Assembly: GCA_001802125.1 (NCBI GenBank)
Contig: MGZK01000127.1
Span: 1 to 38,651, forward strand
Source of the DNA: Geobacteraceae bacterium GWC2_55_20
GTDB taxonomy: Bacteria > Desulfobacterota > Desulfuromonadia > Geobacterales > Pseudopelobacteraceae
Reading direction: 5' to 3'
Length of the DNA: 38,651 bases
Shown: positions 1-7,965 of the stretch, piece after piece
How positions within the stretch are numbered: the first letter of the stretch is position 1
Layout: each line of letters begins with the position of its first letter
Notes under the pieces: generated by a model
What the model was told of the DNA's origin: nothing
What the model saw: only the letters and a program-made list of their open reading frames with translations
The model's database searches: none
Program-made: the position numbers and the translations under genes

Positions 1-1182
1 GTGCTGGTGGATGACCTGCTGATCGACGCCCCGCCGGATTCGATGCTGGCCCTGGCGCTGCATCCCAACATCGATATCCGCATCTACAACCCCCGCCTGA
101 ACGTGGGCACTTCAAAACTGAAGAAAATCGGCAACGTGGCCACCGGCCTGCGCACAGTCAACCAGCGCATGCACGACAAGACCGCGCTGTTCGACGGCCA
201 GGCCGGGATTACCGGCGGCCGCAACATGGCTGATGAATATTTCGATTACAACCACGAGTACAATTTCCGCGACCGCGACATGCTGGTTTTGGGGCCGGTG
301 GTGGCCGAAATGCAGGCCAGCTTCCAGCGTTTCTGGGACAGCACACAGGCGGTGCCGGTGGAAAAGCTGCTGGCGAAACAGATGCGGGGCATGACACCGG
401 AGCGCGCCGGCCAGGTCTACGCCGGCCTGCACGCCTATGCGGCCAAAGAGGAGAACTTCGCGCCGGAGGTGCGCCTGGCGCTGGAGAACCTGCCCGCTAA
501 ATTCGAACGCCTGGCGCAGGGGATCGTCTGGGATGAGGTGCGCTTTCTGTGCGATCTGCCTGGCAAGAACAGCGCCCGGCGCCGCTTCGACGGCGGCGGC
601 AGGACTACGGCCGCCCTGGTGGCCGAGCTGAAAAAGGCCAAAAAAAGCGTGACGATCCAGTCTCCCTACCTGGTCATGCCCAAGGGGGCGCTGGAGCTGT
701 TCCGCGATCTGGTCAGGCGCGGCGTGGAGGTGCGCATCGTCACCAATTCACTGGCCTCGACCGACAACCTGCAGGCCTTCAGCGGCTATTACAAACAGCG
801 CAGCGCGATCCTGAAGAGCGGCGTCAAGGTGTTCGAGTTCAAGCCCGATCCGGCCATCAAGAAAGAGCTGATCGAACGCTATCCCAAGCTGGAAAAACAG
901 GCGCCGGTTTTCGCGATCCACGCCAAGAGCATGGTGATCGACGGCGAGACGCTCTTTGTCGGCACCTTCAACTTCGATCCGCGCTCGGCCAACCTGAACA
1001 CCGAGGTGGGGGTGCTGCTTCGCAACCAGGCCCTGGCGCAGCAGGTCGAGCAGAATATCATCCGCGACATGTCGCCGGAAAACAGTTGGAGCGCCGCCGA
1101 CAACGCCGACCGCTTCGCGTCGCCGGAAAAGCGCCGCAAGATGAAAATGTGGAAGGCGCTGCCGCTGGAGCCGTTTCTGTGA
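1..1182 (+). CDS. Phospholipase D / cardiolipin synthase-like protein, 5' truncated
   Basis: The reading frame is open from the first base and has no natural N-terminus, so the gene is cut by the window edge. Both halves of a phospholipase D active site are present. The first HxKxxxxD motif is H58-K60-D65 (counted from base 1), followed by a GGRN-type segment; the second is H307-K309-D314, followed by GTFNFDPRS. Two HKD motifs in one chain are typical of cardiolipin synthases (ClsC-like) and bacterial PLDs, which transfer phosphatidyl groups through a phosphohistidine intermediate, usually at the inner membrane. Ribosome binding site and promoter lie outside the window. A 190-bp gap separates it from the next cluster, so co-transcription is not evident. 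The exact substrate (cardiolipin synthesis or phospholipid hydrolysis) cannot be told from this sequence. Confidence 0.88.
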   Translation: MLVDDLLIDAPPDSMLALALHPNIDIRIYNPRLNVGTSKLKKIGNVATGLRTVNQRMHDKTALFDGQAGITGGRNMADEYFDYNHEYNFRDRDMLVLGPVVAEMQASFQRFWDSTQAVPVEKLLAKQMRGMTPERAGQVYAGLHAYAAKEENFAPEVRLALENLPAKFERLAQGIVWDEVRFLCDLPGKNSARRRFDGGGRTTAALVAELKKAKKSVTIQSPYLVMPKGALELFRDLVRRGVEVRIVTNSLASTDNLQAFSGYYKQRSAILKSGVKVFEFKPDPAIKKELIERYPKLEKQAPVFAIHAKSMVIDGETLFVGTFNFDPRSANLNTEVGVLLRNQALAQQVEQNIIRDMSPENSWSAADNADRFASPEKRRKMKMWKALPLEPFL

Positions 1183-1372
1183 CGGATGTACATTTGTTGT
1201 CTGTGGCTAAATCATTGTTTGTTGCCAGTTTTTGTCCTCCGTAGTTGGAGTTACATAAAAAACAAGTAATTACTTTTGCTTGCGGGTGAGTCGCGTGTTG
1301 GCATCACATGTGTAATACGGACATCATCATTACCGACTAGATTTGTTATCTGCTCACCTCAAGGTGGTTACC

Positions 1373-2665
1373 ATGCCCAGCGACTCTTTACATGCACGCA
1401 GCTTTCTGGGACGACTGTTCCAGGGATACAGCCAGGATGAACTGCTGAAACGCCTCGAACCGGACCTGGAACAACCGGCTCAACATGTTCCGGGTGGCGC
1501 CCATATCACGCCCGAGATTGTGGAGCGTCGCTGGCGACGTATCGCTGCCACTCCGGCTGTGCGCGAGATTTTGTTGAACAGTGTCGATGCCGGGCAGATG
1601 GAATGCTATAGCCGCAATATCGAGAATTTTATCGGTGTGGCCCGCTTGCCTCTGGGATTGGCGGGGCCGTTGCGGGTGAACGGACTGTTTGCACGGGGAG
1701 ATTACTACCTGCCGCTGGCCACCAGCGAGGCGGCTCTGGTGGCATCCTACCACCGTGGCGCCTGCCTGCTTTCCCAGACGGGCGGCTGCAGCGCGATGCT
1801 GCTGGCCGAAGGGGTCAGCCGCTCGCCCGGTTTTGCCTTCGATACAGCCCGCCAGGCCGGCCTTTTCGCCGCCTGGGTGGTCGAACACCTTGAAGATATT
1901 CGTAAGGCTGCCCAGGCCACCACCAGACACGGTACCCTTGAAGATCTGCGCATCACCATCGAGGGGAACCATATCTATCTGCTGCTGGAGTTCCGGACCG
2001 GAGATGCCTCGGGCCAGAATATGGCCACCATAGCCACCGAGGCCGCCTGCGCCCTGATCATGGAGCAGGCTCCGGTCAAGCCCGACTATTTTTTTGTCGA
2101 AGCCAACATGTCCGGTGACAAGAAGGCCAGCGCCCAGTCGTTTCTCACAGTGCGCGGCAAGAAGGTGACCGCCGAGGCGATCATACCAGCCGAACTGGTG
2201 GAACAGGTTCTGCATACCACACCCGGCCGCATGTGCGACTACTGGCGCATGTCGGCCATGGGCGGCGTACTCTCCGGAACCATCGGGGTGCAGGGACATT
2301 ATGCCAACGGACTGGCGGCACTCTATATTGCCTGCGGTCAGGATGCGGCCTGCATTGCCGAGTCGGCCGTAGGTGTGACCCGTTTCGAGGTCCGTTCCGA
2401 CGGTGCGCTGTATGCTTCGGTAACCCTGCCCAACCTGATGGTCGGCACAGTCGGCGGCGGCACCGCGCTTCCCACTCAAAAGGCCTGCCTGGAATTGATG
2501 GGACTGTACGGTGAGGGAAATGCCCGTGCCCTGGCTGAGGTCTGCGCCGGAATGGCCCTGGCCGGCGAACTCTCGATCATTGGAGCGCTGGCGGCCGGGG
2601 AGTTTACCCGAGCCCACCGCAAGCTGGCCCGTGGCAGGGGTGATGCGGCAGGCGGTGAACAATGA
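1373..2665 (+). CDS. Hydroxymethylglutaryl-CoA reductase (class I-like)
   Basis: This 430-aa protein matches HMG-CoA reductase, which reduces HMG-CoA to mevalonate with NAD(P)H. Visible motifs are ENFIG followed by a PLGLAGPL substrate loop; the catalytic Glu in ATSEAALVAS (E119); TGDASGQNM (D211), a variant of the class I TGDAMGMNM cofactor motif; the Asp-Lys pair in SGDKKAS (about 249-251); GTVGGGTALPTQ; and a C-terminal catalytic His in FTRAHRKL (H415). All catalytic residues appear intact. The ATG at 1373 is preferred because AAGGTGG lies 5 nt upstream; an in-frame TTG at 1343 has no such site. It overlaps the prenyltransferase gene by ATGA. Most proteobacteria make isoprenoids by the MEP route, and no other mevalonate-pathway gene is visible, so this may be a specialised-metabolism copy. 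Family hmgA/mvaA. Confidence 0.9.
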   Translation: MPSDSLHARSFLGRLFQGYSQDELLKRLEPDLEQPAQHVPGGAHITPEIVERRWRRIAATPAVREILLNSVDAGQMECYSRNIENFIGVARLPLGLAGPLRVNGLFARGDYYLPLATSEAALVASYHRGACLLSQTGGCSAMLLAEGVSRSPGFAFDTARQAGLFAAWVVEHLEDIRKAAQATTRHGTLEDLRITIEGNHIYLLLEFRTGDASGQNMATIATEAACALIMEQAPVKPDYFFVEANMSGDKKASAQSFLTVRGKKVTAEAIIPAELVEQVLHTTPGRMCDYWRMSAMGGVLSGTIGVQGHYANGLAALYIACGQDAACIAESAVGVTRFEVRSDGALYASVTLPNLMVGTVGGGTALPTQKACLELMGLYGEGNARALAEVCAGMALAGELSIIGALAAGEFTRAHRKLARGRGDAAGGEQ

Positions 2666-3582
2666 CAAACCGCTGGTGGACGTATCAGCAAGAGCGCTTC
2701 CCGATTTTTGCCCACGGTCCGCTGATCCTGGCCTTCAGCCTGTCGGCCATGAGTTATTCGGCCCTGCTGCGAGGTGAAACAGCATTGCGGCCGGAGGCGG
2801 CCCTGGTGGCCTTTGTGACCGCCTTTCTCTTCTTTCTGCAATTGCGCATCGCCGACGAGTTCAAGGACGCAGAAGACGATGCCCGCTGGCGCCCCTATCG
2901 TCCGGTGCCGCGCGGCCTGGTGACACTGCGGGAGTTGGGCTGGGTCGGCATCAGCGCCGCAGCCATCCAGTTGGCCGGTTCCCTCTGGCTGCGTCCGCTG
3001 CAGGCGCTCTGGCTGGTGGTGGCCTGGACCTGGCTGGCGCTGATGACGAAGGAATTCTTCGTGCATGAATGGCTCAAGGCCCATCCCGTATTCTACATGC
3101 TTTCCCATATGGTGATCATGCCGGTCTTCGATATCTACGCCACCGCCTGCGACTGGTTGATGGCCGGCGCCGCGCCGCCCCGGGGACTGGTATGGTTTCT
3201 GGCGGTCAGCTATATGAACGGCATCGTGATCGAGATTGGACGCAAAATCCGCTCACCGCAGGATGAGGAAGAGGGGGTTGAAACCTATTCCGTTCTCTGG
3301 GGGCGGAGGCGGGCGCTGCTGGTCTGGCTGGGAGCGATGCTGCTGACGGCGTTCTGCGCCTGGCGCGGCGCTGTTCTGATCGGCTTTGCCACCCCGGTTG
3401 GCCTGCTTCTGCTGCTGCTTCTCTCCGCAGCCGTGCTGCTGGCGATCACCTTCAACGCCAAGCCGCTCCCCGGCAGGGGCAAGCTGGTCGAACTCGTCTC
3501 CGGCGTCTGGACCCTGCTGATGTACCTGAGCCTGGGAGCTGCACCGCTTCTGCTGCGTTTTATACAGGGTGGTGTCCGATGA
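2662..3582 (+). CDS. UbiA-family prenyltransferase-like membrane protein
   Basis: This 306-aa, strongly hydrophobic protein has about eight predicted membrane segments. The first Asp-rich motif is ADEFKDAEDD (D65-D73), followed by RPYRPVPRG, matching the NDxxDxxxD prenyl-diphosphate/Mg site of UbiA enzymes. A second acidic loop, EIGRKIRSPQDEEEGVETY, corresponds to their second motif (DxxxD region). UbiA proteins move a polyprenyl group onto an aromatic or other acceptor in the membrane. The start codon overlaps the HMG-CoA reductase stop (ATGA), and its own stop overlaps the next start in the same way, indicating translational coupling. Pairing with HMG-CoA reductase suggests use of an isoprenoid donor. 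The acceptor is unknown; the second motif is not a textbook match, so a divergent function is possible. Confidence 0.78.
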   Translation: MTNRWWTYQQERFPIFAHGPLILAFSLSAMSYSALLRGETALRPEAALVAFVTAFLFFLQLRIADEFKDAEDDARWRPYRPVPRGLVTLRELGWVGISAAAIQLAGSLWLRPLQALWLVVAWTWLALMTKEFFVHEWLKAHPVFYMLSHMVIMPVFDIYATACDWLMAGAAPPRGLVWFLAVSYMNGIVIEIGRKIRSPQDEEEGVETYSVLWGRRRALLVWLGAMLLTAFCAWRGAVLIGFATPVGLLLLLLLSAAVLLAITFNAKPLPGRGKLVELVSGVWTLLMYLSLGAAPLLLRFIQGGVR

Positions 3583-6221
3583 GCGCCATCCTGACTATTG
3601 CCGATGGCAGCGCACGTTCGCTGATGGGAGGTAAGGCCGGGGCGCTGGCGGCGCTTGCTTGTGCGGAACTGCCCATCCCCCCCTGGTTCGTGGTCTCCTG
3701 CGGGGTCTGCCGGGATCTTCTGCCGGTCGATCTGGCCGGGATGGTCGAATACGGTGCCCATGAACGTCTGTGCGCGGCTCTGGATCGGCTCGTTCCTGGA
3801 GATGAACTGTGCCGCGAGATCGCGGCGGCCCTGGCGCATCTCTGCCCCAACGGCGAACCTGTGGCGGTACGCTCGTCGGCGCTGGACGAGGATGGCAGCG
3901 AACACTCCTTTGCAGGTCAACTGGATTCGTTCCTGTTCGTGCCGCCGGCGGAGGTGCCGGACAAGGTGGCCGCAGTCTGGCGTTCCGGCTTCAATGAAAG
4001 GGTATTGTCCTATCGTCGTGAAAAGGGCCTGCCCCTGCACCCCCCGCTACCCGCGGTGCTGGTGCAGCGTATGGTAACCTCCGACATGGCCGGGGTGGCC
4101 TTCAGCGCCGATCCGGTCAGCGGACAACGGGGCATCGCCGTTGTCAGCGGGGTCTACGGCATCGGAACCGCGCTGGTCTCCGGGGAAAGCGACGCCGATA
4201 CCTGGCGGGTGGACCTTGGCGGGCGCATCTTCGACGAGCAGATCGCCGAAAAACGTATGGCACACCGTGCCGACCCCTACAGCCATGAGGGGGTGAGTGC
4301 TGTGCCGGTCTCATCTGAATCGGCAAAGCGTCCCTGCCTGACCGCCGAACAGGTCCGCTCCGTGGCCGACCTTGCCCGTCGGGCCGCCCGCCACTTCGGC
4401 CGGCCGCAGGATATCGAGTGGGGCATCGAGAACGGCGCGCTCTATCTGCTGCAATCCCGGCCCATCACATCGCTGGCGGGACTCCCGGATCCGGATGGCG
4501 GCCTCAATATCTGGGACAACAGCAACATCGCCGAAAGTTACGGTGGTGTCACCACGCCGCTGACCTTCTCCTTTGCCCGCCATATCTACGAAGAGGTCTA
4601 TCGCCAGTTCTGCCGCATCATGGCGGTGCCGACCGCTGCGATTACGGCCAATGAACGGATCTTTCCCCGCATGCTGGGGATGGTGCGGGGCAGGATCTAC
4701 TACAACCTGCTCAACTGGTACCGCCTGCTGGCGCTGCTGCCGGGCTTCTCCACCAACCGGCGCTTCATGGAGCAGATGATGGGGGTCAAGGAGGGGATAC
4801 CGGACGAGATCCTCGCCGGGGCTGTTGCTACTTATCGGGTGGCGCCCTGGCGGGACCGTATGAACCTGCTCGGTAGCCTGATCGGTTTGGTACATAACCT
4901 GCGCGGCCTGAAAACGAGCATCCCCCGTTTCTATCAACGTCTCAACACAGCGCTGGCGCCTCCCGATCCGCCGCTGGATGGGCAGCGTCCCGACGAACTG
5001 ACCTCCCATTACCGCATGCTGGAGACGCAACTGCTCACCCGCTGGGATGCGCCGCTGGTAAATGATTTCTTTGCCATGGTCTTCTATGGTCTGTTGCGCA
5101 AACTGACCGCCTCCTGGTGCAACGACACCCTGGAAACCTTGCAGAATGACCTGCTGTCGGGCGAGGGGGGCATGATCAGCGCCGAGCCGGCCCGGCGGGT
5201 GCGTCAGATGGCGGTGATCGCGGCGGCGGATTCTCTCCTGACCGAACTGCTGGCCACCGGGGATGCCATGGAAATAAACCGGGCCGTTGCGGCACATGCG
5301 CAGTTGGGCCCGCTCTATGACGCCTATCTGGAGAAGTTCGGTGACCGCTGCCTGGATGAGCTGAAACTGGAAAGCGCGACGCTCCATGACGATCCCCTGC
5401 CGCTGCAACGCTCCATCGGTGAATTTGCCCGGCGCATCAACAGCAAAGGCGCGGGCCAACCGCCCGATGAATCGGCCATCAGGCGTGCGGCGGAAGATCA
5501 GGTTAACGCCATGCTGCGCGGCAATCCGTTGAGGCGTATCTTTTTCAAGTGGGTGTTGGAACAGGCCCGTGCCAGGGTGCGGGATCGGGAGAACCTGCGT
5601 TTCGAGCGTACCCGCCTCTTCGGCCGGGTGCGGCGAGTCTTTGTCGAGCTGGGCAGGCGTTTTCACGCCGACGGCATCCTGAACGATCCGCGCGACATCT
5701 TCTGGCTGGAAAAGGATGAGATCTTAGGATTCGTGGAAGGGACCGCTTCCAGTGTCAACCTGCGTGGTCTGGCGGCTCTGCGCAGGGCTGAATTCGATGG
5801 CTGGCGGGAGCTTGATCCACCGGCCGACCGCTTTGATACCCATGGCATGGTCAGCCACGCCCAGCCCTGCCGCTCAACGGTTGCGGCAGCGGAAGCACCC
5901 CGGGGCGACACACTGAAGGGGATCGGTTGTTGTCCCGGAGTGGTGCGGGGTTCGGTGCGGGTTATCACCGATCCGCGCGGAGCCATTATCCTGCAGGGGG
6001 AGATCCTGGTAGCCGAACGCACCGATCCGGGCTGGATCATGCTCTTTCCGGCCTGTTCCGGGCTGTTGGTGGAGCGGGGCAGCCTGCTCTCCCACTCGGC
6101 CATCGTGGCCCGCGAGATGGGCATCCCGGCCGTGGTCTCAATTCCCGGCATCACAGCCTGGCTCAAGACCGGTGACCTGGTGGAGATGGATGGGGGGAGC
6201 GGTGTGGTGCGGAAATTGTAG
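3579..6221 (+). CDS. PEP synthase / rifampicin phosphotransferase-like enzyme
   Basis: This 880-aa protein has the layout of PEP-utilising dikinases of the rifampicin-phosphotransferase type. An N-terminal ATP-grasp domain (PPDK_N, about 1-305) carries AVRSSALDEDG, a DMAGVAFSADPVSG segment and DIEWGIENGALYLLQSRPI. A long helical middle domain (about 320-770) follows. The C-terminal swivelling phosphohistidine domain has catalytic H839 in LLSHSAIVAREMGIPAVV. Family members use ATP to phosphorylate a substrate through a phospho-His carrier, giving PEP or a phosphorylated small molecule. The middle domain is not a pyruvate-binding barrel, and the length (about 870 in Rph) favours a small-molecule phosphotransferase or ligase such as the PigC-like condensing enzymes. 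It is coupled by ATGA to the prenyltransferase gene. Substrate unknown. Confidence 0.8.
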   Translation: MSAILTIADGSARSLMGGKAGALAALACAELPIPPWFVVSCGVCRDLLPVDLAGMVEYGAHERLCAALDRLVPGDELCREIAAALAHLCPNGEPVAVRSSALDEDGSEHSFAGQLDSFLFVPPAEVPDKVAAVWRSGFNERVLSYRREKGLPLHPPLPAVLVQRMVTSDMAGVAFSADPVSGQRGIAVVSGVYGIGTALVSGESDADTWRVDLGGRIFDEQIAEKRMAHRADPYSHEGVSAVPVSSESAKRPCLTAEQVRSVADLARRAARHFGRPQDIEWGIENGALYLLQSRPITSLAGLPDPDGGLNIWDNSNIAESYGGVTTPLTFSFARHIYEEVYRQFCRIMAVPTAAITANERIFPRMLGMVRGRIYYNLLNWYRLLALLPGFSTNRRFMEQMMGVKEGIPDEILAGAVATYRVAPWRDRMNLLGSLIGLVHNLRGLKTSIPRFYQRLNTALAPPDPPLDGQRPDELTSHYRMLETQLLTRWDAPLVNDFFAMVFYGLLRKLTASWCNDTLETLQNDLLSGEGGMISAEPARRVRQMAVIAAADSLLTELLATGDAMEINRAVAAHAQLGPLYDAYLEKFGDRCLDELKLESATLHDDPLPLQRSIGEFARRINSKGAGQPPDESAIRRAAEDQVNAMLRGNPLRRIFFKWVLEQARARVRDRENLRFERTRLFGRVRRVFVELGRRFHADGILNDPRDIFWLEKDEILGFVEGTASSVNLRGLAALRRAEFDGWRELDPPADRFDTHGMVSHAQPCRSTVAAAEAPRGDTLKGIGCCPGVVRGSVRVITDPRGAIILQGEILVAERTDPGWIMLFPACSGLLVERGSLLSHSAIVAREMGIPAVVSIPGITAWLKTGDLVEMDGGSGVVRKL

Positions 6222-6229
6222 TTTTGCGA

Positions 6230-6280
6230 TTCCCCCTTATCCGCCCTGGCGGGTCCCTTCTCCCCCGGAGAGAAGGGGGG
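6230..6280 (+). repeat. Palindromic intergenic repeat, divergent copy
   Basis: It starts 9 bases after the stop of the PEP-utilising enzyme. It holds CCCCCTTATCCGCCCTGGCG followed by a stem (CCCTTCTC paired with GAGAAGGG around a 7-nt loop). It is a diverged relative of the better-preserved copies at 6391, 6807 and 9347, in plus orientation (CCCTCATCC-first). Confidence 0.7.
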
Positions 6281-6303
6281 AACAGTGTCATGTGATGGCA
6301 ACA

Positions 6304-6342
6304 TTCCCCCTCACCCTGGCCCTCTCCCTCAGGGAGAGGGGA
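6304..6342 (+). repeat. Palindromic intergenic repeat, plus orientation
   Basis: It reads CCCCCTCACCCTGGCC, then the hairpin CCTCTCCCT/AGGGAGAGG. It is the common CCCTCACCC...CTCTCCC variant of the same repeat family. It faces the minus-orientation copy at 6391, forming a tail-to-tail pair. Confidence 0.8.
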
Positions 6343-6390
6343 CTGCTTATCGGCCTTTGCGGCGGATTAGAGCGAAAAAAATTTGACTCT

Positions 6391-6440
6391 CACCCTTCTC
6401 CCTTGAGGGAGAAGGTGGCCGAAGGCCGGATGAGGGGGAG
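6391..6440 (-). repeat. Palindromic intergenic repeat, minus orientation, left flank of DUF559 gene
   Basis: It starts with the hairpin CCTTCTCCCT/GAGGGAGAAGG, then GGCCGAAGGCC and GGATGAGGGGGAG. It is nearly the exact reverse complement of the copy at 6807-6853, so the two bracket the DUF559 gene. Its last nine bases, GAGGGGGAG (6432-6440), lie 6 nt from the DUF559 ATG and make a strong Shine-Dalgarno site. Confidence 0.88.
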
Positions 6441-6446
6441 TATTCC

Positions 6447-6803
6447 ATGCCGATTCCAGCAACATTGCTCCAGTTTGCACGACAAATGCGGAAAGATCAG
6501 ACCGATGCGGAACAATTTCTCTGGAGACTTTTGCGCAACCGGAATTTTTGTGGTTGCAAGTTTCGTCGGCAAGTCCCGATTGGCGGCTACATCATCGATT
6601 TTTTATGCGATGAGGCCAATCTTGCCATAGAGCTTGATGGTGGCGGCCATGCTGACCTTGATCAAAAGTCGTACGACGAAGAACGCTCCAAAGTACTTGC
6701 AGGAGCAGGAATCAGGGTAATCAGGTTCTGGAATAATGATGTACTGAACAACACAGACAATGTTCTGGAGAAAATATATGTTGAACTTTTTTTGCAGTCC
6801 TGA
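6447..6803 (+). CDS. DUF559 (Vsr/restriction-endonuclease-like fold) protein
   Basis: This 118-aa protein belongs to the DUF559 family, predicted nucleases related to very-short-patch-repair endonucleases. The N-terminal helix with QFARQMRKDQTDAEQFLW leads into FRRQVPIGGYIIDFLC and IELDGGGH, where D and E residues form the likely metal site, then VIRFWNNDVL. Family length is typical (110-130 aa). The start is fixed by the ribosome binding site supplied by the flanking repeat. Base composition is more AT-rich than in the neighbours, and the gene sits between inverted repeats inside an otherwise tightly coupled cluster, so it looks inserted. Its role is unproven; in many genomes DUF559 genes sit beside such repeats, suggesting the two spread together. 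Confidence 0.88.
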   Translation: MPIPATLLQFARQMRKDQTDAEQFLWRLLRNRNFCGCKFRRQVPIGGYIIDFLCDEANLAIELDGGGHADLDQKSYDEERSKVLAGAGIRVIRFWNNDVLNNTDNVLEKIYVELFLQS

Positions 6804-7965
6804 TGATTCCCCCTCATCCGGCCGTTGGCCACCTTCTCCCTCAGGGAGAAGGGATGTAAAGCGTCATGTCGGCAGTGAAGCCGCCAGCCACGCCGATTTC
6901 TCCGCCATCCGTTACGCCCAGTGCTGGGAGGATGCGGATATCCTGATGGAAGGGCTGGACATAAAACCTGGCGACAGCTGCCTCTCCATCGCCTCGGCCG
7001 GTGACAATTCCCTGGCCATGCTGGCCCTGGGAGCCGGCCGCGTCGTCGCCCTGGATCTGAATTCGGCCCAGCTGGCCTGCCTGGAGCTGCGGGTGGCGGC
7101 CTACCGGGAACTGTCGCACCCCGAACTGCTGGAACTGATCGGCTCCAGGCCAAGCACGCGTCGCGATGAACTGTATCGACGCTGCCGTTCGCTGCTCGGC
7201 ACGGACACGCGTGCCTTCTGGGACGCCCGTTCCGATGCGGTGGAGAACGGCATCGGCGGGGGAGGCAAGTTCGAGCGCTATTTTGCCCTGTTCCGCCAGA
7301 AGTTCATGCCGCTGGTCCATTCCCGCTCCACAATCGAACGGCTGCTGGCCGGCGGCGACCTGTCGGCCCGGGAACAATTCTATCGCGAGAAGTGGGATAC
7401 CTGGCGCTGGCGGCTGCTCTTTCGCATCTTCTTCTCACGCTTCGTGATGGGGAGGCTGGGCCGCGATCCCAGTTTCTTCCGCTATGTGGAAGGGAGCGTG
7501 GCCGAGCGGATCCTGGCCCGCACCCGCCACGCCCTGACCTCCCTCGACCCGGCCGACAACCCCTATCTGCAATGGATCCTGACCGGCCGCCACACCACCG
7601 CACTTCCTTTTGCATTGCGCCCGGAAAACTTCGAGCCCATCCGCGACAATCTCCACCGCCTGGAATGGCACTGCCTGCCGCTGGAGGAGTTTCTGGAGCA
7701 GGAGGGGGCAGCCTCCATAGACCGCTTCAACCTGAGCGACATCTTTGAATACATGTCCGAAGAGAATTACCGGCTCTTGCTGGAGCGGCTGGTTTGCGCC
7801 GGTCGAAGCGGGGGGCGGTTGGCCTACTGGAACATGCTGGCTCCCCGCAGTCGGCCGGAGTGCCTGGCCGGGCAGCTACGGCCGCTGGAGCGTGAGGCGC
7901 AACACCTGTTCCAACAGGACAAGGCCTTTTTCTACAGCGCATTCGTGATCGAAGAGATCGTGTGA
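6778..7965 (+). CDS. DUF3419 (BtaA-like) aminocarboxypropyl transferase
   Basis: This 395-aa protein resembles BtaA, which moves the 3-amino-3-carboxypropyl group of S-adenosylmethionine onto diacylglycerol, the first step of betaine-lipid synthesis. The core begins near ADFSAIRYAQCWEDADIL. The SAM-binding region is SIASAGDNSLAMLALGAGR, then VVALDLNSAQLACLEL. Near the C-terminus are FNLSDIFEYMS and GGRLAYWNML. No BtaB methyltransferase is visible, so the lipid may stop at a homoserine stage, or the acceptor may differ. The start is unusual: the only in-frame starts before the conserved core are ATG 6760, ATG 6778 and TTG 6781, all inside the DUF559 gene. ATG 6778 has GGAG 7 nt upstream and is chosen. 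The first ~40 residues are then encoded by the DUF559 tail and the repeat. Confidence 0.82.
   Translation: MLNFFCSPDDSPSSGRWPPSPSGRRDVKRHVGSEAASHADFSAIRYAQCWEDADILMEGLDIKPGDSCLSIASAGDNSLAMLALGAGRVVALDLNSAQLACLELRVAAYRELSHPELLELIGSRPSTRRDELYRRCRSLLGTDTRAFWDARSDAVENGIGGGGKFERYFALFRQKFMPLVHSRSTIERLLAGGDLSAREQFYREKWDTWRWRLLFRIFFSRFVMGRLGRDPSFFRYVEGSVAERILARTRHALTSLDPADNPYLQWILTGRHTTALPFALRPENFEPIRDNLHRLEWHCLPLEEFLEQEGAASIDRFNLSDIFEYMSEENYRLLLERLVCAGRSGGRLAYWNMLAPRSRPECLAGQLRPLEREAQHLFQQDKAFFYSAFVIEEIV
6807..6853 (+). repeat. Palindromic intergenic repeat, plus orientation, right flank of DUF559 gene
   Basis: It begins 4 bases after the DUF559 stop. It contains CCCCCTCATCCGGCCGTTGGCC, then the hairpin CCTTCTCCCTCAGGGAGAAGG (split here as arms CCTTCTCCCT and AGGGAGAAGG). 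It is the inverted counterpart of 6391-6440. It is read through in frame by the BtaA-like gene. Confidence 0.88.

Noticed and set aside
1298-1325. Possible sigma-54 promoter (TGGCAT...) before HMG-CoA reductase
   Set aside because: GG is not followed by GC at the required 10-bp spacing, and no good sigma-70 pair was found in this 190-bp gap either.
1388-2668. Long open frame on the minus strand opposite HMG-CoA reductase
   Set aside because: High GC makes long antisense frames; the plus-strand protein carries all family motifs and the antisense product has none.
4311-5666. 451-codon minus-strand frame inside the PEP synthase-like gene
   Set aside because: Shadow of the coding strand; Gln/His/Arg-rich translation with no recognisable domain.
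6172-6630. Plus-strand frame across the repeats before DUF559
   Set aside because: It translates repeat DNA and overlaps both genes in a different frame; no ribosome binding site.
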